Shown piece after piece: positions 57,335 to 64,000 of a stretch of 64,000 nucleotides of DNA. Source of the stretch: Actinoplanes cyaneus (GTDB lineage: Bacteria; Actinomycetota; Actinomycetes; Mycobacteriales; Micromonosporaceae). The stretch covers positions 48,825-112,824 of the forward strand of contig NZ_BOMH01000010.1 of NCBI RefSeq assembly GCF_016862095.1. The letters are read 5' to 3'. Position numbers and translations under genes: made by a program. The notes beneath the pieces were generated by a model. That model made no database searches. It saw nothing but the letters and a program-made list of their open reading frames with translations, and was not told the origin of the DNA. Within the stretch, counting starts at the first letter, position 1. Every line of letters starts with the position of its first letter.

Positions 57335-59521
57335 TCAGCCGGTCGGAGCCGGCTCCCGGACCGCGTTCATCGGCTCCGGTCCATACGCCACCGCGCCGGG
57401 CAGGGTGAAGGCGAAGACCGTGCCGCCGCCCGGGTTCGGGCTCGCGTCGATGTGCCCGCCGTGCCGCTCCACGATCCGCCGGCAGATCGCCAGGCCCAGC
57501 CCGGTCCCCGGGTGCCCGGCGCCGTTGCTGGCCCGGTGGAAGCTGTCGAAGACCGCCGCGTGCTCCCCGTCCGGGATGCCGATGCCCCGGTCCGCGATCC
57601 GCACCCGGACGCCACCGTCCTCGTCGGTGCGCGCGGTGATGTCGATGCGTGGCGCCTGCCCCGGCGGCGTGTACTTGACGGCGTTCCCGACCAGGTTGTC
57701 GATCACCTGCCGGAGCAGCACCGGGTCGGCGTGGACGTCCGGCAGCGGCCCCACGAACACGTCCGGCCGGGCGCCGGGCTCCAGGTCCGGCGCGTCCGTC
57801 CGGGTGGTGACCACGTCGTCGACCAGCGCCCGCAGGCTCAGCCGCTCCACGCGCAGCGTCGCGTCCCGGGCCGCGGTGTAGTCGAGCAGCTCGTTGATCA
57901 GCCGTTGCATCCGGGCGGCGCCGTGCAGCACCTTGGCGGTGCCCTGGCGGGCCTGGTCCAGGGTGGGCGCGCCGGCGCCGTCGGCCAGGTCGTCGAGGGC
58001 GTCCGCGACCAGTTCGGCGTACGCGCTGACCAGCGTCAACGGCGCTTTGAGGTCGTGCGCCACCACGCCGGCGAAACCGCGCAACTCGGTCTCCACCCGC
58101 TTGCGGTCGGTGATGTCGTGGAAGACCGCGACGGCCCCGCGCCGCCCGCGCGAGGTGTCGATGGGCCGCGCCGACACGCTGAGCACCCGGTCGTCCGGGT
58201 GGCCGCTGTGCCGGACGACCATCTCCACCTGGTCGACGCTCTCCCCGGCCAGCGCGCGGACCAGCGGCATCTCGGCGGCCGGGAACGGCGTCACGCCGTC
58301 CGGCCGGTACAGCCCGAAATGCTCCTGCCAGGTCTCCGTCCCGCCGGCGCTGTCGTCGTCCTGGCCGAGGATCTCCCGGGCCGCCGGGTTGTGCAGCAGG
58401 AAGCTGCCCTGCGGGCCGGCCACGGTGACCCCGTCGCTGATGCTGTCCAGCACCGCGCGCAGCAGCACGGCCTGCCGCTTGGTCTCGGCCTGCTCGGTGA
58501 GCAACTGGCTGGTCTTCGCCCGGACCCGGCTCTCGGCCCGGTCCCGTCCGGTGGCCAGCACCCAGACCAGTGTGGTGAGCAGCAGGGTGAGCAGCAGCCC
58601 GCCACCGGTCGCGGCGGCCGGCAGCCCGGTGCCGGCGCCGGGCAGGTCGCTGTGGGCGGCGGCCAGGTGCACGGTCCAGGCCGAGTCGGCGACCGGCACG
58701 TCCACCGCGCGGTGCAGATCCGCGCGACGCTTGGCCGGGTTGTGCATGGACGCGACGGTGACCGTCTTGCCGTTCGCGTTCTCCGCCTCCAGCCGCAGGT
58801 CGGTCAGGTCCCGGCCGGCCGCGGTCAGGGTCGCGCCCATGAAGTCCTGGCCGCGCACCCCGAGCAGGATCCAGCCGAGGAAGCTCTGCCCGTTCTCCCG
58901 GTAGATCGGGGCGGCCAGGACGAACGAGAGCTGTCGCTCGGCCGCCGGCAGCCGCCGGTCGACCAGCAGCTCGTACGTGTCGGAGACGGCCACCTGCCGG
59001 CTGCGGCGTGACTGGGCCAGCGCCGCCGCGGGCGCGGGCGACTGGGTCACATCCAGTCCCACCGCGCCGGTGGTGCCGTCCAGCTCGGTGGCCAGCACCG
59101 AGAACGCGTGCTCGCCGGTGCCCACCGGTCGCAGGGTCAGGCCCGGTTCGCCGCGGTCCCGCCACGTCCGCTGGACCTGCTCCACCTCGCTGTCCCGGGC
59201 CGGCACGATGAGGGCGACCGAGGTGCTGCCGGCCAGTCTCATGAAGTGCAGCGGGGCGGTGATCGCGGCGTACTCGTCGGCGGTCAGGATCTGCTGCGCG
59301 CCGACAGCGCCCGCGGTGGTGCGCAGCGTGTCGACGTAGCGGCGGGTCTCCGCCTGCACGGCTGCGGCCACCGTGGCGGCGCGCCGGTCCATCTGCACGG
59401 CGGCGGCGGACCGTTCGTCGCGGCGCAGCACCGCCCCGACGCAGAGGGTCGCGACGCAGCCGACCACGGCGACCAGCACGCTGACCGCCGTGGCCCGTGA
59501 CCCGGGTCGACCACGCCTCAC
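57335..59521 (-). CDS. CHASE-PAS sensor histidine kinase
   Basis: 728-residue membrane sensor kinase. Helix 1 (about 11-32), an extracytoplasmic CHASE-like domain (about 35-300; DEYAAITAPLHFMRLAGSTS, APIYRENGQSFLGWILLG), helix 2 (about 305-326), a PAS domain (about 355-475; LDSISDGVTVAGPQG), HisKA with phospho-acceptor His489 in VVAHDLKAPLTL, and HATPase_c (NLVGNAVKYTPPG, DRGIGIPDGE, GTGLGLAICRRIVERHGG). It lies 30 bases after a receiver-only regulator on the same strand, probably its partner. CHASE ligands elsewhere are small molecules; this one is unknown. Confidence 0.93.
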   Translation of the reverse strand: MRRGRPGSRATAVSVLVAVVGCVATLCVGAVLRRDERSAAAVQMDRRAATVAAAVQAETRRYVDTLRTTAGAVGAQQILTADEYAAITAPLHFMRLAGSTSVALIVPARDSEVEQVQRTWRDRGEPGLTLRPVGTGEHAFSVLATELDGTTGAVGLDVTQSPAPAAALAQSRRSRQVAVSDTYELLVDRRLPAAERQLSFVLAAPIYRENGQSFLGWILLGVRGQDFMGATLTAAGRDLTDLRLEAENANGKTVTVASMHNPAKRRADLHRAVDVPVADSAWTVHLAAAHSDLPGAGTGLPAAATGGGLLLTLLLTTLVWVLATGRDRAESRVRAKTSQLLTEQAETKRQAVLLRAVLDSISDGVTVAGPQGSFLLHNPAAREILGQDDDSAGGTETWQEHFGLYRPDGVTPFPAAEMPLVRALAGESVDQVEMVVRHSGHPDDRVLSVSARPIDTSRGRRGAVAVFHDITDRKRVETELRGFAGVVAHDLKAPLTLVSAYAELVADALDDLADGAGAPTLDQARQGTAKVLHGAARMQRLINELLDYTAARDATLRVERLSLRALVDDVVTTRTDAPDLEPGARPDVFVGPLPDVHADPVLLRQVIDNLVGNAVKYTPPGQAPRIDITARTDEDGGVRVRIADRGIGIPDGEHAAVFDSFHRASNGAGHPGTGLGLAICRRIVERHGGHIDASPNPGGGTVFAFTLPGAVAYGPEPMNAVREPAPTG

Positions 59522-59551
59522 CTTCGACTAATCGGGCCCTTCGCGAGATCC

Positions 59552-59971
59552 CTAAGCGCCCCTGGGAAGAAGCCAGCCGACCCGGCGTACGAGATCCGCC
59601 GGGTTGAGCGGTTTGGCCAGATACTCCTCGGCGCCCGAGACGTACGCCAGGTCGATGTCCGTCTCGGTCGCCATGCCACTGAGCATGATCACCGGGATGT
59701 CCGCGGTCGCCGGGTCCGCGTGCATCCGGTAACAGACGCTGAGCCCGTCCAGACCCGGCATGACGATGTCCAGGATCACCAGGTCGGGGTGGGTCCGGCC
59801 GACGATGGTCAGCGCGGTGCAGCCGTCCGCGGCGGTCACCGTGTGGTACCCCGCCATCTGCAGTTTGAACGTGACCAGGTCACGGACGTTCTCGTCGTCG
59901 TCGACGACCAGGATCGTCGGCCCGGTCAGGGCGGGGCTCAGGACCGGAACGGATTCCAGGACGGCTGTCAT
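59552..59971 (-). CDS. Receiver-only response regulator
   Basis: 139-residue single-domain CheY-like protein. Acidic DDD (24-26), phospho-acceptor Asp68 in LVILDIVMPGLDGL, Thr/Ser in MLSGMA and Lys in LAKPLNP are intact. No DNA-binding output domain, so it acts by protein contact or as a phosphate shuttle. ATG after GGGAG. The ATG overlaps the stop of the truncated flavohaemoglobin frame (ATGA), and the CHASE kinase follows after 30 bases. Confidence 0.93.
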   Translation of the reverse strand: MTAVLESVPVLSPALTGPTILVVDDDENVRDLVTFKLQMAGYHTVTAADGCTALTIVGRTHPDLVILDIVMPGLDGLSVCYRMHADPATADIPVIMLSGMATETDIDLAYVSGAEEYLAKPLNPADLVRRVGWLLPRGA

Positions 59972-60543
59972 GCTGACTCCCAACATCGTCGGCTGAAGTG
60001 CCCGGAGTCATCGGCGCGGGATCCGCCCCCGCCAGCTGAACCACAGTTGCGATCAGGGAGCGGGCTGCCACTGGCCTCCACCCGGTCGTGCAGGAATCCG
60101 GAGATCAGCCCGTCCGGGGCGCCTGCCCGGCCGCGCACCCGGCGCACCGTGATCCGCAGGGTTCCGCTGCTCGGGGCCTGGGACAGCGAGTACTGCCGGA
60201 GCTGGCGCGAGCCGTCCGGCAGATCCACCGCGACCGTGACGTACTGCCCCGGTGCGAAGTGTGGCGCGGGCTCGCCGTCCACCGGCGTCAGCAGCAGTGA
60301 GATCGTGTCGTCCGCCTCGGCGACGGTCGCCTCCGGCCCGGCGCCGATCAGGTGCGCGGCGAACGCGGCGACCGCGCAGGCAAGGGCCTGCCGCTGCTCG
60401 CCGGTGGCCTGCGCGTTGCGGCTGAACAGGTTGGCCAGCTCCGGATTCTCGCCCAACATCGTCGAGTAGAACTCGCCGGTGACGGCGTCGAGATGGGCGC
60501 CGACGACGGGCAGGCTGCGATACCTCTTTGAGAGGGTCCTCAC
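59968..60543 (-). pseudogene. Truncated flavohaemoglobin (Hmp) relic
   Basis: A 191-codon frame from GTG encodes pieces of a flavohaemoglobin (NO dioxygenase): the first half of the globin (LPVVGAHLDAVTGEFYSTML, LFSRNAQATGEQRQALA, VAAFAAHLIGAG), then directly the FAD-binding domain (LLLTPVDGEPAPHFAPGQYV, RQYSLSQAP), stopping near SGFLHDRVEASG. The second half of the globin, including the proximal haem His, and the whole NAD domain are missing, and the last 25 residues are unrelated. It cannot be a working Hmp. The frame stays open and overlaps the regulator start, so some product could still be made. Confidence 0.75.
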
Positions 60544-60621
60544 GTCCCCGATGTTCAGATATTCGCCGTACGTGCCGAAGTGGGGGACAGAGCCGTCCAG
60601 CCGACACGAGGGCGATCCCCT

Positions 60622-62646
60622 ATGAGCCTCCGGAAGTTGTCCAGTACCGTGCGCTTCGCCGCGCTCTACGTCATCGCGATCGGCGCGGGTCAGCTCACCG
60701 TCCTGGGCAGGCCGGACGCTCTCCCGGTGATCTGGCCGGCCACCGCGGTCGCCGCCGTGTGGCTGGTGAGCCGCAACGACTCGCGCTGGCGCTGGGCCGA
60801 CGTCGCGCTGCTGGGGCCGCTCACCGCGGCCGTGCTCGCGGCCACCGGGACGACGCCCGGCCCGGCTCTGGTCCACGGCGCCGCGGCGACGATCGGGGCG
60901 CTCGTCTTCGCGGTGGCGGCGGCCCGCTGGCTGCCCGGCGTCTGGACGGCCGGCGGGCGTCCCCTCACCACCCTCGGCGACCTGCTCAGGATGTTGCTGG
61001 TGGCGATCGTCGCGGCGCTCGCCGGTGGGCTCCCCGGGGGCATCGCCGAGCAGTGGATCACCCAGGCGCACTCGCCGGCCGCGGTCGCGATCTGGGTGGT
61101 CCGCGACGTGGTGAGCGTGCTCGTCTTCGGGGCGGCGGCCGGCCGGCTGAGGAACCGCCCGGATCAGCCCGCGTGGATGGAGGCGGTGATCGTCTACTTC
61201 CTCTCGGCGGCCGCCTACTTCTACGTGTTCTTCGTCAACCAGCGCCTGCCGATCGGGTTCGTGCTGGTCGCGATCACGGTGTGGGTCGCGCTGCGGCTGC
61301 CGACCGTGCTCACGATCGGGCACGTCATGGTCTTCGGCACGACGGCGGCCGTGTTCACCGTGCACGACCGGGGCCCGTTCGCGGCCGCCGGTCACGGCGG
61401 GCTCGTCATCCAGCTCTACGTCGGGGTCCTGGCGCTGGTCGGGCTCGCGCTGGCGTTCAGCCGGGACGAGCGGGCCGCGCTCATCGAACGGCTGCGCGCC
61501 TCCGAGCACGAGGCCACCGAGAAGGCCGGCCTGATGACCACGATCGTCAACTCGATGACCGAGGGGCTGGCCATCCTCGACCAGAACGGTCGCCTGGTGC
61601 TGCGCAACCCCGCCGCCGGCCGGCTGCTCGGCGCCGCCAGCCAGGTCGCCGGCGGCGCCGCGCTCGGCAGCGACTACGGCTTCTTCCACCCGGACGGCAC
61701 CCCGCTCAGCGACGCCGAACTGCCGTACCACCGGGCGCTCGCCGGTGAGGACGTGCAACCGATGGACGTGCTGATCCGCAACGCGGCGGTGCCCGAGGGA
61801 CGCATCGTCCGGTTCAACGTGGCCCGGCTGGCCAGCCCCGGCGGCCTGCAGCACGTGGTGGTGATCTTCCACGACGTGACCGCCGACCGCCGGCACCGCG
61901 ACGAGCTGATGTCGTTCGCCGGCCTGGTCGCGCACGACCTGCTCAACCCGCTGACCACGATCGAGGGCTGGGCTGAGGTGCTCGAGTCCGAGCTCGCCGG
62001 GTACAAGCCGGCCGAACGCGTCAGCCGGATCCAGCGGGCCGCCGCGCGCATGCGCACGTTCCTCAACGGGCTGCTCGCCTACACCGCGGCCCGCGACGGC
62101 AAGCTGATGCCCACCACGATCAACCTGCAGTTGCTGCTCACCGACATCGCCAACAGCCGGTACGACCAGGCCGAGAGCAACGGCAAGCAGCCCCCGCAGT
62201 TCGCCCTCGGCCGGCTCGACGCGGTCGAGGCCGACCCGGTGCTGGCCCGCCAGCTGTTCGAGAGCCTGATCGACAACGCACTCGACCTGGCCGTGCCCGG
62301 GGTCCCGCCGCAGATCAGCGTCGCCGCGCAGCCGGCACCGAACGGGATGCTGCGCATCGACATCCTCGACAACGGGCGCGGGATCCCGGCCGGCATGCGT
62401 CAGGCCGTCTTCACCAGCTTCCACCGCGCCGAGGGATACGGCGGATCCGGGCTGGAACTGGCCGTCTGCAAACGGATCGTGGAGCGGCACGGCGGGACGA
62501 TCGAGGCGATGGCCAACCCGTACGGCAGCGGCACCCGGATGACGTTCACCCTGCCGGCCGGGCGATCGGCGTACGCGCGAACCCTGGAGAACCAGTGGCA
62601 GCACCGCCCGCAGACTTCCGGGGCGGCCGCCCCGCATCCCCGATAG
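60622..62646 (+). CDS. MASE1-PAS sensor histidine kinase
   Basis: 674-residue membrane kinase. An N-terminal MASE1-like domain with about eight helices (1-300; ALPVIWPATAVAAVWLVSR, IVAALAGGLPGGIAEQWI) is followed by a coiled linker, a PAS domain (about 310-425; NSMTEGLAILDQNGRLVLRN) similar to that of the CHASE kinase, HisKA with His438 in LVAHDLLNPLTT, and HATPase_c (DNALDLAV, DNGRGIPAG, SGLELAVCKRIVERHGG). The G2 box reads GSGLELA rather than GTGLGLA. ATG preceded by GAGGG; a longer upstream reading is less likely. Divergent from the flavohaemoglobin relic and regulator. Confidence 0.92.
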   Translation: MSLRKLSSTVRFAALYVIAIGAGQLTVLGRPDALPVIWPATAVAAVWLVSRNDSRWRWADVALLGPLTAAVLAATGTTPGPALVHGAAATIGALVFAVAAARWLPGVWTAGGRPLTTLGDLLRMLLVAIVAALAGGLPGGIAEQWITQAHSPAAVAIWVVRDVVSVLVFGAAAGRLRNRPDQPAWMEAVIVYFLSAAAYFYVFFVNQRLPIGFVLVAITVWVALRLPTVLTIGHVMVFGTTAAVFTVHDRGPFAAAGHGGLVIQLYVGVLALVGLALAFSRDERAALIERLRASEHEATEKAGLMTTIVNSMTEGLAILDQNGRLVLRNPAAGRLLGAASQVAGGAALGSDYGFFHPDGTPLSDAELPYHRALAGEDVQPMDVLIRNAAVPEGRIVRFNVARLASPGGLQHVVVIFHDVTADRRHRDELMSFAGLVAHDLLNPLTTIEGWAEVLESELAGYKPAERVSRIQRAAARMRTFLNGLLAYTAARDGKLMPTTINLQLLLTDIANSRYDQAESNGKQPPQFALGRLDAVEADPVLARQLFESLIDNALDLAVPGVPPQISVAAQPAPNGMLRIDILDNGRGIPAGMRQAVFTSFHRAEGYGGSGLELAVCKRIVERHGGTIEAMANPYGSGTRMTFTLPAGRSAYARTLENQWQHRPQTSGAAAPHPR

Positions 62647-62713
62647 ACCTCATCACCGGCGCGCGCCGACCGACCAATAGCAGTGACGGAACGCGGCTGA
62701 AGGAGACTCTTCG

Positions 62714-63943
62714 ATGGCGGGCACCCAGTACGCCGGCGCGACGCCGGAGCAGGAGCGTCTCGCCGCCCTCCGGGGATACGAGGTCCTCGACACCGGCGCC
62801 GAGCGGGACTTCGACGACATCGTGACGCTGGCCGCGCAGCTCTGCGACAAGCCGATCGCCCTGATCAGCCTGATCGACGCGGAACGCCAGTGGTTCAAGG
62901 CGCGGTTCGGCACCGACGTCCGCGAAGGCCCGCGGGACACCTCGATCTGCGCCCACGCGATGGCCGGTCGCGACGTCCTGCAGGTCCCCGACGCGCTGCT
63001 CGACCCGCGCTTCGCGAACTGCCCGACGGTCGCCGGCGACCCGCACATCCGGTTCTACGCCGGCGCGCCGCTGATCACGCCCGGCGGCAAGGCGCTCGGC
63101 ACGCTCTGCGTCGCCGCCCCCGAGCCCGGCGTGCTCACCGAAGCCCAGCAGCACGGCCTGCGCGCTCTCGCCCGGCACGTGGTCACCCAGCTCGAGCTGC
63201 GCAAGTACGCCCGCGACATGCACCAGCTGCACCAGCGCCTGCGCGGCGCCGAGCAGCTGAAGGACGAGTTCATCGCCCGCGTCAACCACGAGTTCCGCAC
63301 GCCGCTCACCGCCATCAACGGTTACCTGGAGGTGCTCGGCGACCCGGAACTGCCCTCGGAGAGCCGCGACGGCTTCGTGCAACGCGTCCAGCGCAACTCC
63401 GACCGCCTGCTCGCCCTGGTCAACGACATGCTGCTCGCCGCGCAGGTCAGCGCCGGGAGCCGCGAGTTCCTGCGGGTCCCGGCCGACCTCGCCGTTCTCG
63501 CCCGCACCGCGGTCGCCGCGAACCGCCCGCTCGCCGAGGCCAAAGGCCTGACCATCACGGCCGAGACGACCGGCGGGGTCTTCGCCGACGTCGACGTGCT
63601 CCGGATGACCCAGGCCCTGGAGCGCCTCATCCTCAACGCGGTCAAGTTCACCGACACCGGCTCGATCACGGTCCGCGCCGAGGTTCGCGACGGCCACGCG
63701 ACGCTGCTGGTCCGCGACACCGGCATCGGCATCAGCGAGGAGGACCAGGCGCGCGTGCTGGCCCCGTTCCGCCGTTCCGCCGACGCCGAACGCAACGAGG
63801 TTCAGGGCCTCGGCCTGGGCCTGGGCATCGTCAAGGCGATCAGCGAGGGCCACGACGGCGAGGTCCGGATCGAGAGCCGCCCCGGCGAGGGCAGCACGAT
63901 CAGCATCGCCGTCCCCTCCGCGGGCCCCTATCCCGAGCTCTGA
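62714..63943 (+). CDS. GAF-domain sensor histidine kinase
   Basis: 409-residue soluble kinase. N-terminal GAF domain (about 12-165; DFDDIVTLAAQLCDKPIALI, RDTSICAHAMAG, DPHIRFYAGAPLITPGG), a coiled coil, HisKA with His192 in RVNHEFRTPLTA and HATPase_c (LILNAVKFTDTG, DTGIGISEED, GLGLGLGIVKAI). No membrane helix, so it senses an internal signal. ATG follows AAGGAG. It lies 67 bases after the MASE1 kinase on the same strand. Confidence 0.94.
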   Translation: MAGTQYAGATPEQERLAALRGYEVLDTGAERDFDDIVTLAAQLCDKPIALISLIDAERQWFKARFGTDVREGPRDTSICAHAMAGRDVLQVPDALLDPRFANCPTVAGDPHIRFYAGAPLITPGGKALGTLCVAAPEPGVLTEAQQHGLRALARHVVTQLELRKYARDMHQLHQRLRGAEQLKDEFIARVNHEFRTPLTAINGYLEVLGDPELPSESRDGFVQRVQRNSDRLLALVNDMLLAAQVSAGSREFLRVPADLAVLARTAVAANRPLAEAKGLTITAETTGGVFADVDVLRMTQALERLILNAVKFTDTGSITVRAEVRDGHATLLVRDTGIGISEEDQARVLAPFRRSADAERNEVQGLGLGLGIVKAISEGHDGEVRIESRPGEGSTISIAVPSAGPYPEL

Positions 63944-63945
63944 GA

Positions 63946-63967
63946 GAAGATCAAGTTCAAGATCTTC
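63946..63967. terminator. Small hairpin after the GAF kinase gene
   Basis: GAAGATC (63946-63952) and GATCTTC (63961-63967) form a 7-bp stem with an 8-base loop starting three bases after the stop codon. It is a plausible terminator; the window ends 33 bases later. Confidence 0.5.
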
Positions 63968-64000
63968 CTGTCCCAGGTCCGCTGTGGTCCTTCTCCGCTG

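Noticed and set aside
59968..62637. An 890-codon minus-strand open frame covering the MASE1 kinase region
   Set aside because: Only its last 190 codons are protein-like (the flavohaemoglobin relic); the rest is antisense shadow of the kinase.
1..64000. tRNA or rRNA genes, insertion sequences, phage integrases or attachment sites
   Set aside because: No cloverleaf-like tRNA, rRNA segment, transposase or integrase motif was recognised anywhere in the window.

Overview
The window is high-GC DNA (third codon positions almost all G/C) with GTG/TTG starts, many ATGA-coupled genes, SCO1860-type LPXTG-like and SLC13/CNNM proteins, and large numbers of sensor kinases and TetR regulators. This points to a filamentous actinomycete, most likely Micromonosporaceae (Actinoplanes-like). 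That placement is an inference from gene content; there is no rRNA or tRNA gene in the window. I see no phage, IS element, plasmid origin or CRISPR array, so it reads as an ordinary chromosomal stretch with several accessory loci.

1-9.6 kb: a partial short-chain dehydrogenase divergent from a LysR regulator; a minus-strand group (YccF, GlsB/YeaQ, NYN-OST-HTH RNase-like protein); a small unknown gene; an unusual 702-residue ECF sigma factor fused to a zinc finger, membrane segments and a secreted beta-helix domain; a lactate-2-monooxygenase-like flavoenzyme; and DNA polymerase IV. 9.6-21.9 kb: a 1,603-residue secreted RHS/YD-repeat protein with a glycine-rich hydrophobic tip, an overlapping four-helix membrane protein (candidate immunity protein), cytochrome oxidase subunit I, a cell-wall-anchored SCO1860-like protein, two TetR regulators and a GtrA-like membrane protein preceded by tandem palindromes.

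22.2-29.5 kb: a tightly packed seven-gene minus-strand operon: membrane Ser/Thr kinase, OleA-like thiolase, glycosyltransferase, OleC-like adenylating enzyme, second glycosyltransferase, cytochrome P450 and OleD-like reductase. Three of the four Ole enzymes are represented and the beta-lactone decarboxylase OleB is absent, so the locus may make a modified beta-lactone or a related head-to-head condensed lipid. It is the best candidate here for an undescribed pathway.

29.6-37.1 kb: small membrane and secreted proteins of unknown function, two TetR genes with clear palindromic operators, a histidine-kinase remnant, an NAD-dependent epimerase, an SLC13/ArsB-type permease and a CNNM/CorC protein. 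37.4-45.2 kb: a complete high-affinity potassium operon, kdpFABC-kdpDE, preceded by an extra 26-codon membrane microprotein. 45.3-54.2 kb: a soluble two-GAF chemoreceptor, a BNR-repeat protein coupled to a ubiquitin-like MoaD/ThiS protein ending in Gly-Gly, two paralogous secreted proteins (one with DNA-level tandem repeats), a TetR/SDR locus with a perfect palindrome, an unknown protein, and a P-loop kinase fused to an NmrA-like reductase.

54.4-63.9 kb: a sugar ABC importer without its ATPase (substrate-binding lipoprotein and two permeases), followed by a signalling cluster: CHASE-PAS histidine kinase, receiver-only regulator, a truncated flavohaemoglobin, a MASE1-PAS histidine kinase and a GAF histidine kinase. 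Convergent genes are separated by long perfect hairpins (for example near 48.3 and 54.25 kb), and several genes have a -10-like hexamer 6-8 bases before the start codon, suggesting leaderless transcripts.
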